Assembly: GCA_020975725.1 (NCBI GenBank)
Contig: QXJR01000009.1
Coordinates: forward strand, 372,001-436,000
Direction: 5' to 3'
DNA from: Picocystis sp. L7
Lineage: Eukaryota; Chlorophyta; Picocystophyceae; Picocystales; Picocystaceae
DNA: 64,000 bases
This document shows, piece after piece, positions 10,695-18,926 of this stretch; the stretch's first letter is position 1, and each line of letters begins with the position of its first letter. Below the pieces are notes generated by a model. It saw nothing but the letters and a program-made list of their open reading frames with translations, had not been told where the DNA came from and ran no database searches. A program made the position numbers and the translations under genes.

Positions 10695-11987
10695 CTATCT
10701 TAGGAATGGGTGGTCCATGCAGCTCTGAACGGTAGGCCTGCTTCTCCAGTCTTTATTGAGCATCTCTTCCAACAGCGACCACCCCGCTCCCTCTCCGCTG
10801 TCGAGGAACCGGACCGCTTTCACCCACCTTTCGTCGGCCTCGCAATAATCCCTGAAAGCAGACACGTCCGCTTGGAACGTGCTTTCAAGCAAGCGTTGCA
10901 GTGAGGGTCCATCAATGGTGCCTGGTTCGCACAAGGGTATGAAGCAGAGATAGGCCAGGAACATGCCCGCCATGAACACGTCGTCGGCCATCCCGTAGGC
11001 TCTTCGTTCCGCTCCGGTTTCTGCTCCTTCCCGAGCCGCCCGTGTCCACAGCTCTTCCGCCAGTTCTTTCCCTTCGTTTCGTGTATTTATGCCTGCTTCG
11101 CTGACGTCCACGCCGAAGGCGAGGTCTCGGAGTCTCGCTTCCACACGGTCGGGCATTCGTTCGTCTACGTTTCGGAGCACCACGGACGTCGGTCCCAGGC
11201 TCTGATGCAGCCTTTCTCGTCGGTGCATGTACGCCAATCCATCCATGGTCTTCCTAGCTATGTTTCGTATCATCCTACCACGTCGCGAGAGCGGTCGAAG
11301 CGGATCCAGGCGATCCCAGAACTCGCCTTCTCCGACCGCCATCCCTCGGGACGTCGCGTTCGCGGCACGGGATGCATATCGCGCGGCAGTTTCTGTCCCG
11401 TCGTCTCGAAAGACGAGCCATCTTTCTCCAGCACTGGGTCCTTTTCGCGTCACAAAGCTTCCCATGAGCTTGCAGAGGCATGGATGTGCGTTCGTGTACG
11501 TTCCTTCCGCCGGTTGGAGTGCGGCGTGTACGTTCACTTCGTTGGCTGCCAGTCGCTGTGCAAGTGGTCCTCCCGCTTCCCGTTCCGAAGGGTACGCCTT
11601 CAGCACGACCTTGCTGTTGAAGGATGTTCCTCGGACTACTCTTCCACGATACAGGCGCACGTTCACTCCTCCTTCCTGGACCGCTTGTCGTTGGTTTTCG
11701 TTCCTGACCCCGTCTTGGACCGTCGCGGCCGTGTCCACCTGGAGGAAGCCTAGCGTTCCGATGGTCTGCTCCACGACCACGTCTTCCGATTCCCACGCGT
11801 CCCAGGACCTTCCTTTGGCTCTTGTCCTCCACCTTCCCTTGCATCCATGCCCGCCACGTTTCGCGCATCCGTTCCGTCGGCTCCGACCTCCACGTTCCAA
11901 TTCCGCCTGGATCCTCCCGCGGACCTGTCCCCTTTTCCATCCCTTGTTCCACGATCCATCGGATGCGCCCATCCTTTCCATCCGCAT
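10695..11987 (-). CDS. Protein kinase-fold pseudokinase
   Basis: 430 residues from an ATG at 11987. The first 65 residues are basic (Arg/Lys/Gly rich), possibly a targeting peptide. From about residue 75 the sequence follows a protein-kinase plan: VVLK (Lys130) as the ATP lysine, a helix C region, DGLAYMHRRERLHQ before the catalytic loop, and a C-lobe ending SRPTVQSCMDHPFL. The usual HRD..N is replaced by LHQSLGPTSVV (about 260-270) and the DFG by RDLAFG (287-292), so the catalytic Asp and Asn are absent. It is therefore probably a non-catalytic pseudokinase or scaffold. The exact family is not recognised. It is arranged divergently with a kinase-FHA gene starting 483 bp away. Confidence 0.72.
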   Translation of the reverse strand: MRMERMGASDGSWNKGWKRGQVRGRIQAELERGGRSRRNGCAKRGGHGCKGRWRTRAKGRSWDAWESEDVVVEQTIGTLGFLQVDTAATVQDGVRNENQRQAVQEGGVNVRLYRGRVVRGTSFNSKVVLKAYPSEREAGGPLAQRLAANEVNVHAALQPAEGTYTNAHPCLCKLMGSFVTRKGPSAGERWLVFRDDGTETAARYASRAANATSRGMAVGEGEFWDRLDPLRPLSRRGRMIRNIARKTMDGLAYMHRRERLHQSLGPTSVVLRNVDERMPDRVEARLRDLAFGVDVSEAGINTRNEGKELAEELWTRAAREGAETGAERRAYGMADDVFMAGMFLAYLCFIPLCEPGTIDGPSLQRLLESTFQADVSAFRDYCEADERWVKAVRFLDSGEGAGWSLLEEMLNKDWRSRPTVQSCMDHPFLR

Positions 11988-12470
11988 CCTTCGATGGCTG
12001 CTGCGTCAAAGTCCGTCTCGTTCCTGTCCCGGAATGGCCCCTTTGGCCGACACGTCCGACACCCCCTCCCCCCTTGCCTCGACCACTCCCACACCCTGGT
12101 CGTCGGTGAGGGGGGGGGGAGAGAGGAGAGGGAAGGGGGTCGAGGCCACCGACCCCGAGGGAGTTTTTTCTCCGTGGGGGGGGGGAAGAGGAGAGGGAGG
12201 GGGGTCGAGGCCACCGACCCCGAGGGAGTTTTTTCTCCATGGGGGGGGAGGGGGATCCGATCCAGGGTGGAGGTCGGGTCCGGGTGGCCCCGAGGTGGAC
12301 CCTTCGTTCCCCAAGGGGATCCATCCACCCGAACGAAAGGAGGTGCGAACGGGCAAGGAAAGGACAGTAAGAACCAGGGAAACGCAGAATAGAAGGAAGA
12401 AGAAAGGAACCGACGGTAGGAGGAGAGGAGGGAGACAGAAGGAGAGTGGCGCGATTGCGTTTGGGACGGC
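11988..12470. promoter_or_regulatory. Intergenic region between divergent kinase-like genes, with repeat
   Basis: 483 bp separate the two start codons. The left half is pyrimidine-rich on the plus strand, the middle carries a 65 bp tandem duplication with long G runs (separate entry), and the right part is a purine-rich leader of the kinase-FHA gene. Words such as GGATCCGATCC and GGGTCC occur near 12254-12285. Confidence 0.4.
12122..12248. repeat. 65 bp tandem duplication with G runs and a hairpin
   Basis: Two nearly identical copies begin at 12122 and 12187. Each has a purine-rich start (AGAGGAGAGGGA), a GGTCG..CGACC inverted repeat with a 7-base spacer, the word GAGGGAGTTTTTTCTCC, and a run of eight or more G. 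Only a few positions differ between copies. The G runs could form a quadruplex; that is inference. Confidence 0.85.
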
Positions 12471-14027
12471 ATGGCCAAGGGAGTCGCAGGGACGCATCGG
12501 ATGCGCGTGTGCGCATCTGCGTCCCCTCGAGGGAAGGAAAAGGTGTCCAAGAAGACGCAGGAAGACAATGGGAAGAGGACGAAGAGGAAATCGCTCTTCG
12601 CAGGGGTGTTCCCACAAGCCTACGAACCGAAAGGAAACGAATCGGGAAGCGAAGGATGTCGCAAAATCGAGGAAGGAAGCGAAACCAAAAGCACGGCGAA
12701 AGACGATCGAGGAAGAATCGATTCCCAAGGAGAGATTTCCGGCGATCCGCTGGATCGTGCGCTGCGGGAGTTCGGCCTGGAAAGGAAGGAAGAACTCGGA
12801 CGTGGCAGCTTCGCACACGTATTTCGCGCTCAAGTGGTCGACGAAAGCATCGCGCCCAAATGGGCCACGGCCTACGCAACGCATGGCGTGGCCGTCAAAG
12901 CACTCCTGAGCGACGCATCCAAAAGAGACGCGTCTTCCTTTCGAAGGGAGATGCGCCTGCACGCACGCCTGCCGTACCATCCCAACGTGGTGCGCGCACG
13001 TTGTGCGCACGTCTGCTCCGACGCACCTTTCCTCGCCACCGACTACTGCCGATGTGGAAACTTGCGTTCCAAGATCAGAGACGCCAGGACGCAGCTGGAC
13101 GCACCTGAATTGGCCGTGGAGGTGGCCAGAGGCGTGGCGCACCTGCACCAGAACGGCGTGGCGCACCGCGACGTCAAGTCCGCCAACGTGATGCTCGCCT
13201 TGGACGAATCCAGAAGAACATTGAATGCACAGCTGGCGGACTTGGGAAGCGCAAGTGCGCTGGAAGAATCCCTCTCGTGCGAAGAATGGGGACCAACATC
13301 GTGGTGGAGCGTCGGCATGGCGTCGACATCCAAACCAAGACGCGTCGGAACCGTACCATGGATGGCACCAGAGATGCTCGCACCAGACGCCGAACGCAAG
13401 TGGCCAAGGGAAGCCATGGGAAAGATGGACGTGTTCGGATGCGGATGCGTGGTGTGGGAATTGCTCACTCGACAGCTGCCCTGGCGACATGTCCAAGGGA
13501 AGGACTGGCGAGAAAACATTGCACATAGGGTCGCGGAACAGGGAGAACGCTTGTCCATCCCAGAATACACGTCCCCGAAACTGCGGGAGCTTATGCTCAG
13601 GTGCTGGGACGTGGATCCGGTGGCAAGGCCCACTGCCCAAGAACTCGTGGAACTGCTAGAATCCGTCGGACCTTGGGACGAGACAGGTCGAGTGGAAAGG
13701 CAAGCGATCTCTGCCTCGTCCACCCTATCGGTAGTGTGGCCATGGAGAGCCAAACAAACCTTCTACGTGGGATTCCGGCCATCTTCTGTCCTTGGAAGAA
13801 GTCCAAGATGTGAATTCCCCATTCGAGATAAACACGTCAGTCGAAAACACTGCCGTGTCTTCGTGGACGATGAAAGCCAGTGGTATGTGGAAGATCTGGA
13901 TTCCGCCAACGGGACCAGACTCAACGGAGGAAAGCTGCAGGCTCAAATACCAGAACCTCTACAGCATGGAGATGTCATCCTGCTGGCCGACGCCGTCAGA
14001 ATTCGTTTCCTACAGGAGAGAAAATGA
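12471..14027 (+). CDS. Protein kinase with C-terminal FHA domain
   Basis: 518 residues from an ATG. A basic, disordered N-terminus (1-95) precedes a kinase domain: glycine loop LGRGSFAHVF (109-118), ATP lysine in VAVK (Lys143), catalytic loop HRDVKSANV (232-240), DLG in place of DFG (257-259), and WMAPEML (APE). VKSAN and the RCW..DPVARP block point to the TKL (Raf/MLK-like) group. Residues about 425-515 form an FHA domain with GRSPRCEFPI, HVSRKHCRVF and DSANGTRLNGG, the residues that bind phosphothreonine. All catalytic residues are present, so it should be active. FHA domains on checkpoint kinases (Chk2/Rad53/Dun1) are N-terminal; here the FHA is C-terminal. Substrate unknown. Confidence 0.85.
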   Translation: MAKGVAGTHRMRVCASASPRGKEKVSKKTQEDNGKRTKRKSLFAGVFPQAYEPKGNESGSEGCRKIEEGSETKSTAKDDRGRIDSQGEISGDPLDRALREFGLERKEELGRGSFAHVFRAQVVDESIAPKWATAYATHGVAVKALLSDASKRDASSFRREMRLHARLPYHPNVVRARCAHVCSDAPFLATDYCRCGNLRSKIRDARTQLDAPELAVEVARGVAHLHQNGVAHRDVKSANVMLALDESRRTLNAQLADLGSASALEESLSCEEWGPTSWWSVGMASTSKPRRVGTVPWMAPEMLAPDAERKWPREAMGKMDVFGCGCVVWELLTRQLPWRHVQGKDWRENIAHRVAEQGERLSIPEYTSPKLRELMLRCWDVDPVARPTAQELVELLESVGPWDETGRVERQAISASSTLSVVWPWRAKQTFYVGFRPSSVLGRSPRCEFPIRDKHVSRKHCRVFVDDESQWYVEDLDSANGTRLNGGKLQAQIPEPLQHGDVILLADAVRIRFLQERK

Positions 14028-14218
14028 CGCAGAGAACAGACGTTGAGTTCTCTACTGTCTAGAAAAATGCCAATTTGCATGCTGGGGGCACAAACATTGC
14101 CATATCAATCCAATAAACAGAAAGCATTGCTTTCGAATTTTGCCAACAATCCCATGAGTTTATTTTCAGAACAAAGGGGACCAGCTGGGGCAGGTGGCTG
14201 CTGTGGTGGTGCATTCAG

Positions 14219-16429
14219 CTACGCCCCCCCAGCAATTGCACTGGCTAGTAGCTCTGCCATTATGCGAGCGCTGGGTTTGTCCTCCCCAGCATTTTTGGAA
14301 GAAGAGCTTTCCCCTAAGATCGCAGCATCCAGTACTAGCTTGCGATTTGCAATGTCGTAAATCTTCTCATCTACAGTACCCTTGCACACTAATCTGTACA
14401 CTGTCACCGGTTTGCTCTGTCCGATACGATGACATCGATCCTCTGCTTGTCGGTCCGTCTGAGGATTGAAATCTACATCATGCAGGATCACAGAATCTGC
14501 CCCTGTCAGGTTCAGACCCACTCCACCAGCTCGAGATGTCAGCAAGAATGCAAAAATGTCACTGTTCTCGGCATTGTACCGGTCCACTAAGTCTTGCCGG
14601 TCCACCATCTTTGTCTGCCCATCCAAGCGCACGAAAGACATTCCCAGCTGTTCAAGGACGACTTCAATGATGTCCAAAGTGGAAGTCCACTGGCTAAAAA
14701 TTAAAGGCCGGTGCCCATTGGTCTTCAGTTCAGGTAAAAGCCTTGCTAGTGCCTGTGCTTTGCCGGACAACGAAATGAAGTGCTTGGGGTCCAAAATGAA
14801 TCTCTGAAAGTGCTTGATATTGGCATTTTCAGATGCAAATTCGTGGATCTGAAAGTCGCTGTAGCCCCTCAACTCCTCTTCCACCATTTTCAATGTGCAT
14901 TGGTCTCCGAACAACTGGTAGTTGGACGCCAACTTGGCAAGAGACTGGACGTCTTCATCTGAGAACAAACTCCGGATCAGCAGTGGGTGGTTGGAAAGCT
15001 TGCGTAGATGAGAAAAAATGTGATTTATGTCTTTCCTGGACTGTTGCAGTATATTCTCCAGGGCTTTACCTTCTTCTTCAGCATTGCTTCCTAGGCTCAT
15101 CTGTGAGCGGGCCTGCTTGACATATAGATGATACAGCTGCTGCTGCTTTGTGGCCATGGTAACCTTCTCAAGCTTGTATGATTTCGGTGTCAGCTGCTTC
15201 GCAACGTCGGACTTGATCCTTCGCAGGATGAAAGGCTCAAGCAAACGCTTCATCCTTGCAACCACCTCCTTCTCTTTAGCCGGGTCTGTCTTTGCTTCCT
15301 CCAATGCCTCTGTGTCAAGGTCAAAGATATCTGGCATACAGAAGTGAAGCAACGACTGCAGCTCTGCAAGGTCGTTCTGCAATGGCGTGCCGGTCAGCAA
15401 TATGCGCCTCTGACACTTGTCAGCGACCAACCAAAGCTTCTTGGCTCGCGAACTGCTTGGATTCTTGATCAGATGAGCTTCGTCCAGCACCAGGTGAGAC
15501 CATTCCCACTTTCTCAGGAAGGAGCGGTCAGCACGTTGGTCTGCTCCGTCCCGTTCGAAGAGGGTGTATGTCACCAGCATGACATCGAACGGCGGATCGT
15601 AACTGCTGATGCCCCCAGCTACAATTTCCTCTCTGATTGCAGCACGGTTCGTCCCATGGTACCTGACAACTCGTAGTGCTGGGCACCACATGGATAACTC
15701 TCTTTCCCAGTTCTCCAGCAAGGATCCAGGAGCCACGATGAGGTGAGGCCTCTTTTCTCGTTTCGTGGCACGGATGGTGGACAGGAACGAGATGGCTTGC
15801 GCTGTTTTTCCGAGTCCCATTTCGTCGGCCAGGATGGATCCGCTGACCCCTTTCTCGTTGAGGAGGAGCATGAAGTTGACGCCGACCAGCTGGTACGGTT
15901 TCAAAGTGAAGGTCGTTTGTCCAGACGCCTGGATGACCGCGTCGGCCGACACCATCCCTTTTGCGTTGTCCGGTTCGACCGTGGAAAACTGAAACTTCGT
16001 TTCGAGCGTGGATTTGAGGTCGCGGGAGATCCTTTCGCAGGTCTCCATCAGGGTATCTCGACCACGTTCGACGGACGTCTCCGGCTCCGACGAGATGGCC
16101 ACGTGCTCGACCGAGTCGTCGTCCACCGCGTGGACATCTCCCTCGGTTTGTGGCATCCATTCCGCGCTCGGTTCTGCGATCTCCTCTTCGCTTTCGCTGT
16201 CTCCAATCATGACGGTCCTTTTGATCGTCGGCTTCTTCTTGGGACCAGGACTGATGGCTTCCACTTGGAAGTCCTGTCGTTTCTTCTTCAGTCGGACGTA
16301 TCCTCCCGTCTCTTCCGGTCCTTCCTTCCCTTCGTACCGGAACCGCTCGAAGGGGGCTCCCAGGCGGAACTTCATCCCTTGCAACCCTCCCTCCTTGGCT
16401 TTTGGAGAGTCGCTGTCCCACGTGTCCAT
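14219..16429 (-). CDS. ETL1: SNF2-family chromatin remodeller, ETL1/Fun30/SMARCAD1 type
   Basis: 736 residues from an ATG. An acidic, Ser-rich N-terminus (1-165) is followed by a SNF2 helicase: LKPYQLVGVNFMLLL, Walker A DEMGLGKT (202-209), DEAH (316-319), LLTGTPLQND, LEPFILRRIKSDV, then the C-terminal helicase lobe with FSQWTSTLDIIEVVLE, RLDGQT, LLTSRAGGVGLNLTGAD, and DRCHRIGQ..PV. The wording and modest length match plant ETL1/CHR19, yeast Fun30 and human SMARCAD1, ATP-driven nucleosome remodellers in silencing and DNA-end resection. No CUE domain is obvious. Its 5' flank carries the pyrimidine minisatellite at 16490-16886. It converges with the kinase-FHA gene (191 bp). Confidence 0.9.
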   Translation of the reverse strand: MDTWDSDSPKAKEGGLQGMKFRLGAPFERFRYEGKEGPEETGGYVRLKKKRQDFQVEAISPGPKKKPTIKRTVMIGDSESEEEIAEPSAEWMPQTEGDVHAVDDDSVEHVAISSEPETSVERGRDTLMETCERISRDLKSTLETKFQFSTVEPDNAKGMVSADAVIQASGQTTFTLKPYQLVGVNFMLLLNEKGVSGSILADEMGLGKTAQAISFLSTIRATKREKRPHLIVAPGSLLENWERELSMWCPALRVVRYHGTNRAAIREEIVAGGISSYDPPFDVMLVTYTLFERDGADQRADRSFLRKWEWSHLVLDEAHLIKNPSSSRAKKLWLVADKCQRRILLTGTPLQNDLAELQSLLHFCMPDIFDLDTEALEEAKTDPAKEKEVVARMKRLLEPFILRRIKSDVAKQLTPKSYKLEKVTMATKQQQLYHLYVKQARSQMSLGSNAEEEGKALENILQQSRKDINHIFSHLRKLSNHPLLIRSLFSDEDVQSLAKLASNYQLFGDQCTLKMVEEELRGYSDFQIHEFASENANIKHFQRFILDPKHFISLSGKAQALARLLPELKTNGHRPLIFSQWTSTLDIIEVVLEQLGMSFVRLDGQTKMVDRQDLVDRYNAENSDIFAFLLTSRAGGVGLNLTGADSVILHDVDFNPQTDRQAEDRCHRIGQSKPVTVYRLVCKGTVDEKIYDIANRKLVLDAAILGESSSSKNAGEDKPSARIMAELLASAIAGGA

Positions 16430-16489
16430 GGCGACGCCGTCCGTCCCGCTTCGACTCGCCAGTGCTGAACCCCCTCTCCTTCCCTCCCT

Positions 16490-16886
16490 ATCAACCCCCC
16501 TTTCAACCCCTCTTTCAACCCCTCTTTCTATCTTCTTTCAACCCCTCTTTCTATCTTCTTTCAACCCCTCTTTCAACCCCTCTTTCTATCTTCTTTCAAC
16601 CCCTCTATCAACCCCTCTTTCTATCTTCTTTCAACCCCTCTTTCAACCCCTCTTTCTATCTTCTTTCAACCCCTCTATCAACCCCTCTTTCTATCTTCTT
16701 TCAACCCCTCTTTCAACCCCTCTTTCTATCTTCTTTCAACCCCTCTATCAACCCCTCTTTCTATCTTCTTTCAACCCCTCTATCAACCCCTCTTTCTATC
16801 TTCTTTCAACCCCTCTTTCAACCCCTCTTTCTATCTTCTTTCAACCCCTCTTTCAAACCCTCTTTCGAACCCCCTTTCAACCCCTC
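16490..16886 (+). repeat. Pyrimidine-strand minisatellite, 35 bp higher-order unit
   Basis: About 400 bp built from three words: CCCCTCTTTCTATCTTCTTTCAA (23 bp, here described as a single module), CCCCTCTTTCAA (12 bp) and CCCCTCTATCAA (12 bp). The 23 and 12 bp modules alternate, giving a 35 bp period repeated about nine times, with 12-mers alternating between TTTCAA and TATCAA. The plus strand is almost pure pyrimidine apart from A, so strand asymmetry is extreme. It lies 60 bp upstream of the ETL1 ATG and 300 bp upstream of the rhodanese-FSH1 ATG. The last modules read TTTCGAACCCC, close to the common 5'-flank motif of this genome. Confidence 0.95.
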
Positions 16887-17185
16887 GCTCCCTGCGGTTC
16901 AGACCGTCCACACTCAATCCGTCTCAGGTTGAATTCAATGGCCCTCCTGCCGTTGGACTTGGCGCCAAAACCGGAGCCGGGGGATCCTCTGCAACGAGTC
17001 CCCGGAATAAGGGACGGGCCCACATCGAACCCCGGGTGCGTCGGTCCCATTTGGACGAGACCCGCCGAGGATCCGAGCGGTATCGATATCTTCGGGTCTA
17101 CCATCGAGATCTCTGGAAAAGAACCGAGACGTGTTCCCTTCGTCGAGTCGGGAGGTTCCGACACTTTCGCTTCGAAACGGCAGGA
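16887..17185. promoter_or_regulatory. 5' flank of rhodanese-FSH1 gene
   Basis: GC-rich sequence upstream of the ATG at 17186, with ATCGAACCCC at 17024-17033 and GGTATCGATATCTTCGG near 17079-17095. The coding frame is open back to a GTG at 17036, but that stretch is Arg-rich and adjoins promoter-like words, so it was treated as leader. Confidence 0.4.
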
Positions 17186-18904
17186 ATGGACACGCGACAA
17201 GGCGTGCTTTTGTATTACCAGTACCAAGACCTGGCTGGAGAAGGAAGGAGAGAAGCACTGCATCAATGGTACGTGGACAGCTGCCATCGATGGAGACTCC
17301 GAGGACGCGTGCGCATCGCCAAAGACGGCGTGAACGTGACCGTCGGCGGCACGTGGACGGCCTGCGAACGACACGTGGAAGAAGCAAAGATGTGCGAGAT
17401 GCTGGTGCAAGGGATCGACTTCAAGCTGGAAGAAGCGGACCTGTCCAACTGCGACGAAACGATACTCAAGGAGACCGGATTCGACGGGCTGTCGGTGCGC
17501 ATCACAAGGGAACTCGTCACCCTCGGACCGCGGGCAAAGGTCGTGAACGTCAGCAACACCGGACAGCATGTTTCTCCGGAGGAATTCCATTCCATACTAT
17601 GCCATTTCGAGGAAAAATCGACGTCTGGAGAAAAGGCCAACGCCGTGCTGATCGATACGAGGAACATCTACGAAAGCAGCATTGGAAGGTTCGATGCCCG
17701 AGGGTTGGAATGCCTCCGACCAGCGTTGAGGTCGTTTGCCCAATTCCCAGAATGGGTGGACGAGAACTTGGAGAAAATAAGGGGAAGGGAAATTCTCATG
17801 TACTGCACGGGTGGAGTGCGCTGCGAAAGAGCGTCCGCTTTTGTCAAAGGAAAAGGGAAAGGTTTCGAAAACGTCAAACAACTCTCTGGAGGTATTGTCA
17901 GGTACCTCCAAAAGTTCGGAGGCGGTGGCTTCTTCAGAGGGAAGAACTTTGTGTTCGATCCGCGAATAGCAGTAGGGAAAACGAACGGAGAAATTATCGG
18001 AGAGTGCGTGGCATGTGGTTCGAAATTCGATGACTACTCCACGAGGGCAAGGTGCATCGCTTGTCGCATGCTGCTGCTTCTCTGCCGGGGTTGCCAGGAG
18101 GAGAGAAGCAACATCCAATGCGACAGTTGCATGCAAACAAAAAGCCTGGCCATTGCTTCGCGTGTAGAACCGGCGCGTCCACTGCGCATCCTTGTGCTGC
18201 ATGGGTTTCGACAGAACGCGTCGAACATGCGTGGGCGGATGGCTGCCCTGCGCAAGCGATTGGGAAATGTTGCTGAGTTTGTATATGTGGATGCCCCTCA
18301 CGAGCTCCCCTTTTACTACACGAAAAGCAAGCCCGAGCAAAAGCCTGGGTTGCCACGTCGTGGATGGGTCGTCCTTCCAGAGCAGCTAGGGACACGTGCA
18401 GGTGACTGGGAGGCTGCTCCTGAAGGACTGGATCCCGCACAATACACCCGACAACATGCTGGCTGGGATGAAACGGAGGGTTCTCTCCTCGACTTTTTAG
18501 GAGAACATGGGCCTTTCGATGGTATCATGGGATTCTCTCAGGGTGCCATGGTTGCATCAGTGATCGCATGTATGCTCTGCGGCAACGAGCCTGACCGGAT
18601 CCGACCTGCACACGTCCACCCTCCCTTCCAGTTTGGCATTTTTTGCTCCGGCTACCCGTCTTACTTTTCAGAGCACCGGAGCCTGTACAGGCAGAACGAT
18701 CCCATCCCATGCCCCTCGCTCCACATCTTCGGGGGGGCTGGACATGACAGGCAAATCAGCAGCCGCAAGAGCGAAGAATTGGCAGATCTCTTCTGCAGCA
18801 AAGGGCGCATGATAATTCGCCACGATTCGGGGCACCTCGTTCCTTCCAACAAACTGTACAAGGACCAGTATGTGAGCTTCTTGTCCCAGTTTCAGGCGCG
18901 GTAG
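17186..18904 (+). CDS. TrhO/TSTD2-like rhodanese fused to FSH1 serine hydrolase
   Basis: 572 residues from the ATG at 17186. Residues 1-270 match the UPF0176/TrhO and TSTD2 plan: GVLLYYQYQDL, a ferredoxin-like N-domain, then a rhodanese domain with VLIDTRNIYE and the active-site loop MYCTGGVRCERA (Cys207). In bacteria TrhO hydroxylates tRNA uridine 34. Residues 274-320 hold four CxxC pairs, likely binding zinc. Residues 333-572 are a second enzyme, an FSH1/OVCA2-type serine hydrolase with RILVLHGFRQNASNMRGRM, the nucleophile elbow GFSQGA (Ser451) and HDSGHLVP carrying the catalytic His. The C-terminal part therefore has a complete triad. Substrate unknown. It converges with the TrmA-like gene, only 22 bp between stops. 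Confidence 0.88.
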   Translation: MDTRQGVLLYYQYQDLAGEGRREALHQWYVDSCHRWRLRGRVRIAKDGVNVTVGGTWTACERHVEEAKMCEMLVQGIDFKLEEADLSNCDETILKETGFDGLSVRITRELVTLGPRAKVVNVSNTGQHVSPEEFHSILCHFEEKSTSGEKANAVLIDTRNIYESSIGRFDARGLECLRPALRSFAQFPEWVDENLEKIRGREILMYCTGGVRCERASAFVKGKGKGFENVKQLSGGIVRYLQKFGGGGFFRGKNFVFDPRIAVGKTNGEIIGECVACGSKFDDYSTRARCIACRMLLLLCRGCQEERSNIQCDSCMQTKSLAIASRVEPARPLRILVLHGFRQNASNMRGRMAALRKRLGNVAEFVYVDAPHELPFYYTKSKPEQKPGLPRRGWVVLPEQLGTRAGDWEAAPEGLDPAQYTRQHAGWDETEGSLLDFLGEHGPFDGIMGFSQGAMVASVIACMLCGNEPDRIRPAHVHPPFQFGIFCSGYPSYFSEHRSLYRQNDPIPCPSLHIFGGAGHDRQISSRKSEELADLFCSKGRMIIRHDSGHLVPSNKLYKDQYVSFLSQFQAR

Positions 18905-18926
18905 TGAATGTTTCCTCTCCTCTACC

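Noticed and set aside
11227-12909. 560-codon plus-strand open frame
   Set aside because: It is antisense to the pseudokinase and then runs through the intergenic repeat; composition is Arg/Ser/Pro-rich as expected for a shadow in GC-rich DNA.
16008-17333. Long plus-strand open frame through the minisatellite (Pro/Leu/Ser/Phe-rich repeats)
   Set aside because: The repeat has a 35 bp period and is open in all three forward frames; the frame is antisense to ETL1 at its start and has no other coding features.
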